A stretch of DNA of 64,000 nt from Paenibacillus rhizophilus (GCF_003854965.1 NZ_RQPI01000014.1:54856-118855), one strand, 5' to 3'; shown: positions 50,196 to 59,722, counted from the first letter of the stretch. Notes: generated from the sequence alone by a model not told the origin. Translations and numbers: made by a program.

Positions 50196-51038
50196 CTAGT
50201 ATCCATCCCGAGTGTTCCCCGGAGTCCGGGCCTCCATCCGCTCTTCTTCGTCATCGCTTCCGACGTATTTGCGGTATATGCTCCGGTAGCGATGGCCGTA
50301 GCGCCGTTCCAGTTCGGGCGCCATATCCTGCTCCAGCTCAAACAGCACCATTTCCTGCATAAAATGGCCCAGCAGCAGATCCACCAGCACCCGGTGTTCC
50401 GTCACAACCGCCTGGGCCATTCCGTTCACTCTGCCCCCGCTCGTACCGAGCATGCACCACCGGCGGTCGACCACGAACGAGAATTTACGCCCTTCGGATT
50501 CCTCCATCTCTGCAAGAGGCGGCCACGGAAGGTATGGGCTTGCGGCATTGCCGCCGTCGAAAGCCCAGAGGAGCCTCACCCCGCGCCGCTCGGCCTGTTC
50601 CAGCTCGCTGCGAAGCAGCGAGGCTTCTTCCCTCCACACATCGACGATGATCTCATGCTCCGCTGCGTTAAGCTGGCGGATCAGCGCATCCATTACATTG
50701 CGCTCGCCTTCCACATTATAAAATGTAGTGCTGACCGAGCCGCCGCGCGGCATTTCGTTCTCTACGAAGGAGAGAGACGCCTGAACCCGTCCGGAGATCA
50801 TCTTGGCCAACTCTTCCGGGGCCAGAACGCTGTACCTGGCTGGCTCTCCGTCGCCGCAGCGTACATATCCCTGCTGGGTCAGGCGCTGGAGCGCAGCATA
50901 CACATTGGACCTGGAGACGCCGAGACGCTTCGCCACCTCGTATCCGGATGATTGACCTATCGCCGCCAGCTCCACCATAATTTTGGACTCCATTTCCGTA
51001 AAGCCCAGACTGCGCAGATGCAGCAGCAATTGTTCCAT
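50196..51038 (-). CDS. TrmB family transcriptional regulator
   Basis: About 280 residues. Winged helix at 1-65 (MEQLLLHLRSLGFTEMESKI, YEVAKRLGVSRSNVYAALQRLTQQGYV), then a PLD-like sugar-sensing domain (NAAEHEIIVDVWREEASLLR). ATG at 51038 chosen for family N-terminus; poly-G tract upstream gives a loose SD. TrmB proteins control sugar uptake genes in archaea; bacterial targets vary. Confidence 0.85.
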   Translation of the reverse strand: MEQLLLHLRSLGFTEMESKIMVELAAIGQSSGYEVAKRLGVSRSNVYAALQRLTQQGYVRCGDGEPARYSVLAPEELAKMISGRVQASLSFVENEMPRGGSVSTTFYNVEGERNVMDALIRQLNAAEHEIIVDVWREEASLLRSELEQAERRGVRLLWAFDGGNAASPYLPWPPLAEMEESEGRKFSFVVDRRWCMLGTSGGRVNGMAQAVVTEHRVLVDLLLGHFMQEMVLFELEQDMAPELERRYGHRYRSIYRKYVGSDDEEERMEARTPGNTRDGY

Positions 51039-51074
51039 TCCTATCGTCCCCCCCAAGGCTGGCTGAATGCAAGG

Positions 51075-51833
51075 CTAAATCTGTTCGGATCCGCAGCGCG
51101 GACACCACATGGAGCCTTTGGGCAGGTCCGCCCGGCAAATCTGGCATTTCACCATCTCGCGCGGGCCGCTGTCGCCTTCCGTTTCTTCATAACCCTTTGC
51201 CTGCCAATCCCGGATGCGCCGGTCGAGCTCAAGCTGTCTTTCCCGCTCCCGCTCGAGTTCATCGGCCAGGCGGCGTTCACGCTCCGTTCCCTGCACATTC
51301 CCGGCGTACTCCTCCACCGGAACCGGGAGCGGAAGCTCCTCATCTTCGCTCTCTGGAGACATATAGCCATAAGGCTCTTCCGGTTCCTTTTGCGGACCCG
51401 CCGCTGTCCCCGTTCTGTCCGGTTCATCCGTTTGCAGACCAGGTTCCTTATCATAAATAACCGGGGCAGGAGCGCTTACGTTCTGCTCCAGCTTGCGTCC
51501 GCAGTGCGGACAGAAATTCGCGTCCAGCGCGACAATATATCCGCATTTGCAGAGCCGTTCATTTTTCAATTCGGCGATGCGCGAGCGCAGAGCGTCGATT
51601 TTATCCTGAAGTCTGAGGCAGGAGCGGGACATCTCTGTCATTTTACCTTCAGCCAGCGATAAATCCCTGGAGCGGTATCCCTCATAAAAGATCTTGCCCA
51701 TCTTCATAAATTCAATTTCCATTTCGCGCTCAATATCGGAAATTTGGCTGTTCAGCTTGCCGATTTCCACGGAGTTTTGCGCTTTTTCGCTAACCCGGTT
51801 GGCTCCGTCTTTAATGCGCTGCAACAGATTCAT
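51075..51833 (-). CDS. zinc-ribbon coiled-coil protein
   Basis: 252 residues. Coiled coil at about 5-90 (SEKAQNSVEIGKLNSQISDIEREMEIEF), zinc ribbon 1 CKCGYIVALDANFCPHCG near 95-113, acidic linker, charged helix with ERERRLADELERERERQL, zinc ribbon 2 CQICRADLPKGSMWCPRCG at 230-247. Function unknown; perhaps a scaffold. Confidence 0.85.
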   Translation of the reverse strand: MNLLQRIKDGANRVSEKAQNSVEIGKLNSQISDIEREMEIEFMKMGKIFYEGYRSRDLSLAEGKMTEMSRSCLRLQDKIDALRSRIAELKNERLCKCGYIVALDANFCPHCGRKLEQNVSAPAPVIYDKEPGLQTDEPDRTGTAAGPQKEPEEPYGYMSPESEDEELPLPVPVEEYAGNVQGTERERRLADELERERERQLELDRRIRDWQAKGYEETEGDSGPREMVKCQICRADLPKGSMWCPRCGSEQI

Positions 51834-51881
51834 CGATAGTCCCCCTTCTCACAATGAGCCAAAAATAGCACCGGCGAAAAC

Positions 51882-51918
51882 GAAACGGCAGCCCTTCCGG
51901 CAGAAGGGTATCCGTTTC
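51882..51918. repeat. palindromic repeat element, copy 1
   Basis: GAAACGG...CCGTTTC with inner CCCTTC/GAAGGG. Related element at 53492. It lies between divergent genes, so not simply a terminator. Confidence 0.6.
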
Positions 51919-52075
51919 CACTTGATAACTGGGTCAAACAAGCATCCGCACCCGGCGCCGCCGGAAACTATGACTCTATCATACCAAATGTGCACGCCAG
52001 ATTCATTATTTGTCGTCTTGTGTATAATACTTAAAAACGATTCTGGCAAATCTTACCCAAGATGGAGGGATTGTC

Positions 52076-52453
52076 GTGCGGGACAACGATAAAAAAAGCT
52101 ACTTTGTTTCCCTTAAACACGGGTTGATCCAGGAGATGCGCGGCGAATCGGGCGAGTTCGAGGTCAAGCTTGACGACACCGGGCTTTCCGAACTGCAGGG
52201 CAGGCTTCAGGAGCTGGAACGGGAAGACGAATATGCCTTCCGCCGCACCTTTGTGCCTTATAAATCGGCCGATCACGACGATGCCGCCAATCAATTCGAC
52301 GACAAGACCGTCAGGCTGTACCGCTTTTTATGGGAGCATGGCACCGAAGAAACACGGAGAATGATCGTCAGCCTGAACGTTCTCCCCAAGCTGGAGAATA
52401 CGGGCTACCACGACAAAGGATACGGCGAGGATGGATCGCCCACCAATAAGTAA
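52076..52453 (+). CDS. hypothetical 125-residue protein
   Basis: Acidic, soluble: SYFVSLKHGLIQEMRGESGE, VRLYRFLWEHGTEETRRMIV. GTG start after GGAGGG. Not recognised. Lies upstream of relQ; 52454-52714 between them holds a promoter only. Confidence 0.75.
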   Translation: MRDNDKKSYFVSLKHGLIQEMRGESGEFEVKLDDTGLSELQGRLQELEREDEYAFRRTFVPYKSADHDDAANQFDDKTVRLYRFLWEHGTEETRRMIVSLNVLPKLENTGYHDKGYGEDGSPTNK

Positions 52454-52661
52454 GCGCTTTAAGTTCTGGATGTGAATGTTCGATATAAATCTCCCGTATG
52501 CGCCTGTTCGACATTAATCGGATAATTCCGAAGTCTTTCGCATATGTACTTGGTAGTTTTTTGACGAAATGCGGTAGTTGTCCCTGTATAAGCTCAAAGC
52601 GCCTTTTTTGGGGGGCGGTTTGTGATTTGGATACAAGTGGAAAATTTTGCTTCCGGGGCAC

Positions 52662-52690
52662 CACATCGGTTAAAATGAAGGAGATGATAA
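52662..52690 (+). promoter_or_regulatory. possible promoter of relQ
   Basis: TTGCTT, 18-base spacer, TAAAAT in the 60 bases before the GTG. Position approximate. Confidence 0.4.
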
Positions 52691-52714
52691 ATACTTAAAT
52701 TCGGGAGAGTATCC

Positions 52715-53413
52715 GTGAAAGAACAAGAAAGCAGATTACTTACACTGGATCAACTGCAGGTTCACGTCCAGGATTTGGGCCGCTTAGAATTGAACGAGGA
52801 TCTGTCCAGGCAGCTTGGCGAATTCAAGAAAATGCCCGCCCTTTACCGACTCGCCCTCAAAGAGCTTGAGAACAAAATCGAGACGCTGAAGACCGAATGG
52901 AAAATGCGTGACGGGTACAGTCCGATTGAACATATCAAATGCCGGGTCAAGGAGCCGAAGAGCATCCTGCAAAAATTGGAGCGCAAAGGATACGCCTTCA
53001 GCTTCGAGAATATTGAAACGCAAATTCACGATATCGCCGGCATGCGGATTGTTTGCGCTTTTGTCAAAGATATTTACCGGCTCGCCGATCATATTAACAC
53101 CAGGGACGATATCCGGGTGCTGGAAATCAAGGACTACATCGCCCAGCCGAAGCCGAACGGGTACCAGAGCCTGCATGTGATTGTCGCCGTGCCGCTCATT
53201 CTTCTGGATGGAACCAAATGGGTAAAGGCCGAAATCCAGCTGCGCACGCTGGCCATGGATTTCTGGGCGAGCATGGAGCATATTCTCTATTACAAATACG
53301 ACAAGCAGCTTCCGCCACATGTTGCGGAAGAGCTAAAGAGCGCCGCACGCGCCGCCGACGAGCTGGACAAGAGAATGCTGCGTCTGCGCAGAGAGATTCT
53401 GGAACTGCCTTAA
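52715..53413 (+). CDS. relQ: GTP pyrophosphokinase, small alarmone synthetase (RelQ/YjbM)
   Basis: 232 residues. Synthetase domain only: LKTEWKMRDGYSPIEHIKCR, DIAGMRIVCAFV (Asp), IKDYIAQPKPNGYQSLHV, EIQLRTLAMDFWASMEHILYYK, the RelQ/SasB form. No hydrolase or TGS/ACT. Makes ppGpp. GTG with GGGAG upstream. Confidence 0.93.
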   Translation: MKEQESRLLTLDQLQVHVQDLGRLELNEDLSRQLGEFKKMPALYRLALKELENKIETLKTEWKMRDGYSPIEHIKCRVKEPKSILQKLERKGYAFSFENIETQIHDIAGMRIVCAFVKDIYRLADHINTRDDIRVLEIKDYIAQPKPNGYQSLHVIVAVPLILLDGTKWVKAEIQLRTLAMDFWASMEHILYYKYDKQLPPHVAEELKSAARAADELDKRMLRLRREILELP

Positions 53414-53491
53414 GGCTATAGGACACTTAAGAGAAGATCTGAGGCTTGCCCGAATGTCCGGGAAGCTGTAGTGCATACCCATCGGCAAGAA

Positions 53492-53533
53492 GAAACGGCT
53501 GCGCCATCCTCACAGGAGGAGGGCATCCGTTTC
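53492..53533. repeat. palindromic repeat element, copy 2
   Basis: GAAACGGCTGC...GCATCCGTTTC with inner TCCTC/GAGGA; shares ends with 51882-51918. Confidence 0.6.
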
Positions 53534-53596
53534 TCGTAGAAATATAAGGCCAACGATAGGCGCAAAGCTTATAAAGTCTTATATTTACATAAAAAC

Positions 53597-53628
53597 GCCC
53601 CGCGGCATCATTCCATTAGCCGCGGGGC
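53597..53628. terminator. bidirectional terminator
   Basis: GCCCCGCGGC/GCCGCGGGGC 10-bp stem; T5 on the minus side and TTCTTCCC on the plus side; between convergent relQ and the leftward unit. Confidence 0.75.
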
Positions 53629-53698
53629 TTCTTCCCTTTCACGTATACGCTTCATTTCGGAAGCAGCCGTTATCCATAGAATAGTCTCAAGAATGGAC

Positions 53699-54463
53699 TC
53701 ATTTTTCCAGATTCGCCACCCTCCGGGCCGCAGTCTCCGCCGCCCGCCGCATGATAAGCTCAAGCCCTTCCTGCGCGCGGGGCACATTCGGCAGCAGCGG
53801 CCTCCAGTCCTCCATCGCAGGCGGGAAGGATGGAGAGCCGGGAACAGGCCGATCCCGGACTTCAAGGAACGCGGGGCCCGGCTGGTGAAGCGAACCTTCG
53901 GCCGCGGCCTCCGCCATCCACTCTCCGGCGGACACCGCCGGGCCTTTCTTCTCCAGCCTCGCGAGCTCCGCGGACAGTCCGGCTCCAGGCTGCGACCCGG
54001 CTTCTTCAGCCTCGCCTCTGGCCCAAAGAGCGAAGACCTCGTCCGTCAGCTCGCCCTTCGGCAGGCCGCGAAGCGCGAGCGCGGTCAGCGGCTCCTTCGC
54101 CAGCCGTTCTCTTACCTTCGCCATTGCCTCTTTATTGGCGGCTTCGTCATTCGTATCCGGAACCGCAAGCTCCGACTCGTTCGGCCACAGCCCGAATTCA
54201 GCCAGCCATGCGGGGAGGCGCCCTTTGAGCAGCCCGTATAATTCCTGCGGACTCTCAGCAAGCCGTTCGACCGCCTCCCTGCGCCGGGAAAGCGGCCATA
54301 CCTCCATCTTCAGGACCTGCCGGAATTTCGGGGAGGCCTGCTGCGGACCCGCAGCTCCGCCGCCGCCCGTATGACCCCCTGCAGCCGTGCCGGATACGGG
54401 CGTCCATACCGCCGTAAGCACTCCCGGCACAGCTTTCAGCACCATGTTCATCGTCTCCGTCAT
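53699..54463 (-). CDS. hypothetical protein linked to SNF2 helicase
   Basis: 254 residues, Ala/Glu/Pro-rich, soluble. TETMNMVLKAVPGVLTAVWT at the start, EVWPLSRRREAVERLAESPQELYGLLKGRLPAWLAEFG in the middle. Starts 45 bases after the helicase stop, same strand. Not recognised; linkage suggests a partner of the helicase. Confidence 0.75.
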   Translation of the reverse strand: MTETMNMVLKAVPGVLTAVWTPVSGTAAGGHTGGGGAAGPQQASPKFRQVLKMEVWPLSRRREAVERLAESPQELYGLLKGRLPAWLAEFGLWPNESELAVPDTNDEAANKEAMAKVRERLAKEPLTALALRGLPKGELTDEVFALWARGEAEEAGSQPGAGLSAELARLEKKGPAVSAGEWMAEAAAEGSLHQPGPAFLEVRDRPVPGSPSFPPAMEDWRPLLPNVPRAQEGLELIMRRAAETAARRVANLEK

Positions 54464-54508
54464 ATCTACCCTCCGCGGCTTGCTTCATTCGTTTTATTTG
54501 CGATTTGG

Positions 54509-57500
54509 CTACATCCAGTCTTGGTTTTGCAGCTCGATCAATTCCTTCAGCTCGTGATCGGACATTTCGGTCAGCCAATTCTCACCGGAGCCGACAACCT
54601 GCTCGGAGAGGTTCTTTTTCCGCTCGATCAGTTCGTCGATTCTCTCCTCCAGCGTTCCCTGACAGATCAGCTTGTGGACCTGCACGTTCTTAAGCTGCCC
54701 GATCCGGAAAGCCCGGTCCGTCGCCTGATTCTCGACTGCGGGATTCCACCAACGGTCGTAATGCACGACGTGATTGGCCCGGGTCAGGTTCAGCCCTACC
54801 CCGCCCGCCTTAAGCGACAGGACGAAGAATGCCGTTCCCTCCCCTTCCTCTTCCTGAAAGGAGCGCACCATCTCGTCGCGGTCCCGCTTCGAAACGCCTC
54901 CGTGCAGGAACAGCGGCGTCTTGCCGTAGCGCTTGGCCAGTCTGTTCACCAGCAGTTCGCCCATCGCCACATACTGGGTAAAAATGAGCGCCGACTCCCC
55001 AAGCTCCGAAATGCTGTCCAGCACTTCGAACATGGTCTCCATTTTGCCGGACGGTTCGTTTCGGCTGTGCCGGCCCTCCTCTTTGCGGAAGAGCTGGGGA
55101 TGGTCGCAGATTTGCTTCAGCTTCGTCAGGGAAGACAGCACCAGTCCACGCCGCGCCATACCCGAGCTTTCGCCGATCGTATTCAGCATTTCGTTCACAA
55201 CGCTCTGATACAGCAGCGCCTGTTGCTCCGTCAGCGCGCAGTAGGATTTCAGCTCCAGCTTCTCCGGCAGATCCTTGGATATGTCGGGGTCGCTCTTCAG
55301 TCTGCGCAGCAAAAAAGGCGACACGAGCCGGTGCAGCTCCCGCAGCCGTTCCGTCCCTTCGCCGGTCCCGTAACGCTCGCGGAATGAATGAAAGGTGCCG
55401 AGATAGCCCGGGTTCAGAAAATGAAAAATCGACCACAGCTCTCCAAGCCTGTTCTCCACCGGCGTTCCGGTCATTGCGATCCGGTGATGGGCTTCGAGCC
55501 GCATGACGCTTTGCGCCTGCTTGGTCCGGTAATTTTTGATGTATTGGGCTTCGTCCAGCACAACGGTCGACCATGATACCGAGGCGAGATCCTCGCTATC
55601 CCTGCCGGCCAAGTGATAAGTGGTCAGCACGATATCATGGCTGGCCGCCTGCTCCTGAAAGGCGGTATCGCGCACTCGGCGGCTTCCATGATGGATATAG
55701 ACGCTCAGCGTGGGCGAGAATCGCTGCAGCTCCCGCTGCCAGTTGCCAAGCAGCGAGGTCGGGCACAGAATCAGAACCGGATCGCCGCCTGCGGCATTGT
55801 GCCCGCGCAGACCGTGGTCCGGCCGCTTCGTACCTGCCGCGTGCTCCGTCCGCCTGCCGCCTTGTCCGACAGCCTTGTCGTCCTCGGCCCCGCGTCTGAG
55901 GAGACTGGCGATGACCTGTATCGTCTTGCCAAGGCCCATATCGTCGGCGAGGCAGACGCCGAAGCCGAGTTCGCCCATGACGCTCAGCCATTGGTAACCC
56001 CGTTCCTGGTAAGGCCGCAGCGTTCCCTGCAGTTCCTCGGGAACCGGCAGCGCTGGCAGGCTCTGCACGGTGTCCCCGCGCATCAGCGAGGCCAATAGAC
56101 CGATCGTTTCCATGCCTGTAATGGGCATTCCCTTCCACAGCCGGTCCTCTCCCGCCTCGGCCTCAAGACGCATCCAGTCGGAAGTAGACATTTCCCCGCT
56201 CTCATGGCGTTTCATATACCGGAGCACCTGGCGGATTTCCTTCGGGTCCACCTCGATCCATTCCCCGCGGAATTTTACAAAGGGGACCCCTGCCGCCAGC
56301 AGTGCGCCCAATTCTTCCGCGCTGACGGAACTTTCGCCGAGGGAAGCCTCGATCTTGAAGGACACCAGCGCCTCCATGCCAAGCGCAAGCGCCTGCGTAC
56401 CGTCCGGAATTTCCGGCAGCTGCATTTTCAGCTTCATGCCGATCCGGCGGCGTCCTTCCTTGCTCCAGCGCGAAGGCAGCTGTACGGTAATCCCCCGGGC
56501 GGTCAGCTTCTGCACCGTCTCCTTAAGGAAATAATACAGCCGCTCCGGCTCAAGGTTCACGCCGGTCGGGGCGGGAATCCTAAGCGCCTGTGAAATATCC
56601 GGCGACCATTCGGCAGCCCGGCCCAGCGCTGCAAGGAGCTGCTCCTGAATTCCCTTGTAGCGTTTGCCCCAGAGCGTAAACTCCCGGTCCCCGCTACTCC
56701 AGATCATCGCTGCCGGGAGCCAGAATCCGCTCTCCTCCCGTCCCTCGGCCCAGAAGGAGAGCCGCCATATCTCTCCGTCCTCTTTCGGCGGCTCCAGCCT
56801 CAGTCCGAGGCCGAGCTGGCCGCTCTGCTCCTCAGCCGCTCCGAAGCACGGAATATTGCCGGACGCTGAGGCGTTTACCGCCCCCAGCAGCTCCATCACC
56901 TCGGCGGGCGTGCCTTGAACCGGTATGTCGCGGCTGCCCGTAAGCAGGCTGTTCCACCATAGCTCCGTCAAAGGCGACCGGCCCCGCCGGTAATTGGCTT
57001 TATACGGAGCGAGCTGCTGCTCCATTCCGGCCACGACCCCTTTGACTTCCGCGTTGATTACCGCCTGCAGGAAGGAGTACAGCACCGCCGCCCCGGCTTC
57101 TTCCCGGGAGGCCGGTTCACTCCCCTGCAAGGCTGACGAGCTTAGCGCCAGCACCGGCATAGAGGCGGCGAACTGCAGAAAGGCTTCCCGCTGCCCCGGC
57201 TCCCTGAGGACGGGAATCCAGCACGTTTCCGCCGCCTGTTCCCCGCCGCGCCGCCGCGAGCCCGCCGGCCGCGGAGGCACGGCGCCCGGCGCGATGCCGC
57301 CTGTGGCGAGCAGCTCCAGCGCAAAGCGCGCCGCCGCCGCCCAGTAGCCCATCTCTCCCCCGGGATCGATGCCCTGCTTCTCGCAGAGCGCTTCATCCCA
57401 GGCGAGCAGCAGCTCGAACGCGTCCTTCGGAGACAGGGCAAGCCCTTCGAGCATTCGTCCGGACATCGGCCGCCGGGACGCTCTGCCCTCGGCTCTGGCC

Positions 57501-57676
57501 GCAGGGTACTTCACTTCAGCCAAACGAAGCGCCGCTCCCGCGAACGGACGCTGCCCGCCGCCCAGCTCCAGCCGCTTGACCACGCGAGTCCAGGCATCTA
57601 CTTTAGGTTCCGAAGTCTCACCGGAGAAGCAAAATAAAACATCCCCTAACCACATTGCATACAGATGCTTAGTCAT
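54509..57676 (-). CDS. SNF2 family DEAD/DEAH-box helicase
   Basis: 1055 residues. N-terminal ~480 residues are a bacterial SNF2_N region (SNF2-associated domain, GALLAAGVPFVKFRGEWIEV); Walker A GLGKT near 577, DEAQ near 707, and helicase C GGVGLNLTRANHV, WWNPAVENQATDRAFRIGQ near 960-990. A translocase on double-stranded DNA. The N-terminal third lacks the SWIM zinc ligands. ATG at 57676 (GGAGATCACG) is preferred over an upstream extension. Confidence 0.9.
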   Translation of the reverse strand: MTKHLYAMWLGDVLFCFSGETSEPKVDAWTRVVKRLELGGGQRPFAGAALRLAEVKYPAARAEGRASRRPMSGRMLEGLALSPKDAFELLLAWDEALCEKQGIDPGGEMGYWAAAARFALELLATGGIAPGAVPPRPAGSRRRGGEQAAETCWIPVLREPGQREAFLQFAASMPVLALSSSALQGSEPASREEAGAAVLYSFLQAVINAEVKGVVAGMEQQLAPYKANYRRGRSPLTELWWNSLLTGSRDIPVQGTPAEVMELLGAVNASASGNIPCFGAAEEQSGQLGLGLRLEPPKEDGEIWRLSFWAEGREESGFWLPAAMIWSSGDREFTLWGKRYKGIQEQLLAALGRAAEWSPDISQALRIPAPTGVNLEPERLYYFLKETVQKLTARGITVQLPSRWSKEGRRRIGMKLKMQLPEIPDGTQALALGMEALVSFKIEASLGESSVSAEELGALLAAGVPFVKFRGEWIEVDPKEIRQVLRYMKRHESGEMSTSDWMRLEAEAGEDRLWKGMPITGMETIGLLASLMRGDTVQSLPALPVPEELQGTLRPYQERGYQWLSVMGELGFGVCLADDMGLGKTIQVIASLLRRGAEDDKAVGQGGRRTEHAAGTKRPDHGLRGHNAAGGDPVLILCPTSLLGNWQRELQRFSPTLSVYIHHGSRRVRDTAFQEQAASHDIVLTTYHLAGRDSEDLASVSWSTVVLDEAQYIKNYRTKQAQSVMRLEAHHRIAMTGTPVENRLGELWSIFHFLNPGYLGTFHSFRERYGTGEGTERLRELHRLVSPFLLRRLKSDPDISKDLPEKLELKSYCALTEQQALLYQSVVNEMLNTIGESSGMARRGLVLSSLTKLKQICDHPQLFRKEEGRHSRNEPSGKMETMFEVLDSISELGESALIFTQYVAMGELLVNRLAKRYGKTPLFLHGGVSKRDRDEMVRSFQEEEGEGTAFFVLSLKAGGVGLNLTRANHVVHYDRWWNPAVENQATDRAFRIGQLKNVQVHKLICQGTLEERIDELIERKKNLSEQVVGSGENWLTEMSDHELKELIELQNQDWM

Positions 57677-58045
57677 CGTGATCTCCTGTCTTTTTGAACA
57701 GGCCAAAATGGACATCCCGCTCCGAAGTCGCAAGCGGCAGCCGTTTCGCCGGAAAAGTAATCATTCTATATCTATTTCTGCAATGCAGAGTTCCCGAAAT
57801 TCCAAAAAAGGTTTTATCTCCATCTTATACGAAAAAGCCGGGATTTAAAAACATTTCTGCATATTTCGCGGTCCGCATATTGAGCCGCCGGCGAAATTAC
57901 GGCAAATTCACCGATTTTGCGCGCCTCATTTTCGTGACGGCAGATCATTTTTTCCGTCAAAATCTTCAGCGTGCTCACCCGGGACTTCACATCCCCGTTT
58001 GGGGTCGTACGGCTGTACATAGTAAATGCGCCGGAACGCAAAGAT
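57677..58045. other. gene-free stretch
   Basis: No gene seen. Contains a single arm (GGCAGCCGTTTC, about 57730) like the palindromic elements at 51.9 and 53.5 kb. Confidence 0.5.
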
Positions 58046-58069
58046 GCCGGCCAGGTATGCCTGGCCGGC
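58046..58069 (-). terminator. hairpin after the alpha/beta hydrolase
   Basis: GCCGGCCAGG/CCTGGCCGGC, 4-base loop; on the minus strand followed by ATCTTTGCG, weak T-run. Confidence 0.55.
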
Positions 58070-58124
58070 CGGATTGCCGCCGAATTTCCGCTGTCGTACT
58101 GCCTCTGGTTATGTTCTTGAACGC

Positions 58125-58934
58125 TTACCCAATGTAGGCCGGCAGCTGTTTCTTCAGCCAATGGTCTATGAAGTCCGCAACCTCTTCCCAGCCCGGCTGC
58201 GCGATAATCCAGTGGCTGCGGCCGGAAAATTCCTTGTATTCCGTAACGGCCCCCGACTGCTGATTGTATAAGCCATAGTTCTTGCGGACCAGGCTGGCGG
58301 GAACGATCCGGTCCACTTCCCCGGCAATCATCAGCAGCGGCCCGCGGCTGCCGTTGTTAAAGTCCACTTTGAACGGGCTGCTTGAAGCGAACGGGGCGAC
58401 GGCTCCCTGGAAAAAGATTCGCGTCGTTTCCGGCACCACATGCTCCCGGTAAGCCCGCTCCTGCTCGGCTCTGCCAAGCGTATGAACAAAGGCGTACTGA
58501 AACTCCTTGAAGGACATCATAAAGGTTTTTCGCCAAGGTTTGGACAGGATTCCGAAGATGGAACGCGCCGTGGTCGGATAAGCGGCTGCGACAATGCCTT
58601 TGGCGCCCGCGGAATTAATAGCGATCCCCGCCAGCCCCAGCCCGCGGTCCATCTGCAGCTGCGTCAGCAGTCCGCCGAAGGAGTGGCCGATGATGATCGG
58701 CTTCTCCGGCAGCGCCCGGATAATTCCGGCATAGTAATCCGTCAGATTCTCAAGCCCCAGCTTGCCCAGTCCGGCTTCGGGACGGTCCCGCAGCTCGGGC
58801 ACAGACTGACCGTGGAAAGGCCAGGCCGGCGCCAAGACTTCAAAGCCTCTGTCCTTGAAATACCCCATCAGGGGCTCAAAGCTTGCCCGTGTGACAAAGG
58901 CTCCGTGAATAAATACAATCGTCGGTTTTTTCAT
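58125..58934 (-). CDS. alpha/beta hydrolase
   Basis: 269 residues. Nucleophile Ser85 in IIIGHSFGGLLTQ, Asp in GEVDRIVPAS, His in GRSHWIIAQPG; oxyanion HGAF at 10-13. Hydrolyses an unknown ester. AAAGGAG before ATG. An operator-like TACCTACTAGTTGGTA lies 27 bases upstream, matching the TetR next door. Confidence 0.92.
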   Translation of the reverse strand: MKKPTIVFIHGAFVTRASFEPLMGYFKDRGFEVLAPAWPFHGQSVPELRDRPEAGLGKLGLENLTDYYAGIIRALPEKPIIIGHSFGGLLTQLQMDRGLGLAGIAINSAGAKGIVAAAYPTTARSIFGILSKPWRKTFMMSFKEFQYAFVHTLGRAEQERAYREHVVPETTRIFFQGAVAPFASSSPFKVDFNNGSRGPLLMIAGEVDRIVPASLVRKNYGLYNQQSGAVTEYKEFSGRSHWIIAQPGWEEVADFIDHWLKKQLPAYIG

Positions 58935-58960
58935 TGCAATCTTCTCCTTTAGTTTGTTTT

Positions 58961-58976
58961 TACCTACTAGTTGGTA
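58961..58976. promoter_or_regulatory. candidate TetR operator before hydrolase
   Basis: TACCTACTAGTTGGTA, one mismatch from the perfect palindrome at 59624-59639. Confidence 0.65.
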
Positions 58977-59015
58977 GATTCAGCCTAAAAAAATTTGTCT
59001 CTCTGTTTGAAAAAA

Positions 59016-59600
59016 TTACGCCGTGACTCTCTTCGCCGCAATCAATGGCAGCATATGTTTTTTCACCATGTCGAACTGCCCTGCATCGTTAAATGCCCTT
59101 GAAGCCAGCATCCCGCCGTGTACACAAGCCAGAATCGCATGAGCCGTTTCCTCGATGGCTTCGCCATCCCCGGTGAACCGGTTCTTGTCGGCTGCATCCC
59201 GCAGCAGCCGGGCCAGCCAGTCGGTTAAATCCCGGAAATGTTCACGAATCTCGCCGATCACCTCTTCGGGCAGAATCGGAATCTCGGAGGCAAGCAGCGC
59301 GCACAGGCAAATATCCATGGCCCTGCTCCGCAGGCATGACTCCCAGTACGACAAATACTGTTCCAGTTTCTCCCGGGGGTCGTCAGTCAAGGAATTCAGC
59401 ATGCTCAGATTTGCCCGCACTTCCTGCCGATACCTGCCAACCACATTTTGCACCAGGTTAGCTTTGGAGGGAAAGTGGTAATGGATACTCGCCTTCTGGA
59501 TACCGATTTCGGCAGCTACATCCGCATAGCTGAAAGCACTGTACCCTTTCTCCAGAATCAGACGATTTGCAACGTTTATAATATGCTCGGACCGGTTCAT
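59016..59600 (-). CDS. TetR/AcrR family transcriptional regulator
   Basis: 194 residues, HTH SYADVAAEIGIQKASIHYHFPSKANLV. ATG at 59600 with GAGGTGA 4 bases upstream; the longer frame to 59768 crosses its own operator. It represses itself and the downstream hydrolase through the shared 16-bp palindrome. Confidence 0.92.
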   Translation of the reverse strand: MNRSEHIINVANRLILEKGYSAFSYADVAAEIGIQKASIHYHFPSKANLVQNVVGRYRQEVRANLSMLNSLTDDPREKLEQYLSYWESCLRSRAMDICLCALLASEIPILPEEVIGEIREHFRDLTDWLARLLRDAADKNRFTGDGEAIEETAHAILACVHGGMLASRAFNDAGQFDMVKKHMLPLIAAKRVTA

Positions 59601-59623
59601 GTCTTCACCTCTTGCCTTGAGTA

Positions 59624-59639
59624 TACCTACTAGTAGGTA
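59624..59639. promoter_or_regulatory. perfect TetR operator palindrome
   Basis: TACCTACTAGTAGGTA, perfect 16-bp palindrome, 24 bases before the TetR start. Confidence 0.7.
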
Positions 59640-59669
59640 GAATGTCAACGACCGGAAACCCGTTTTTAC

Positions 59670-59722
59670 AAAAAAACCTTTCCCGCATTCCTGCCGAGTT
59701 ACCGCAGTCCTGCCGGGAAAGG
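59670..59722 (-). terminator. terminator of the ridA unit
   Basis: CGGGAAAGG/CCTTTCCCG arms (59677-59685, 59714-59722) then T7 on the minus strand. Confidence 0.8.

Noticed and set aside
53699..57676. SNF2 gene pair considered as a DISARM-like defence system
   Set aside because: No methylase, DUF1998 or PLD nuclease nearby; neighbours are housekeeping genes.
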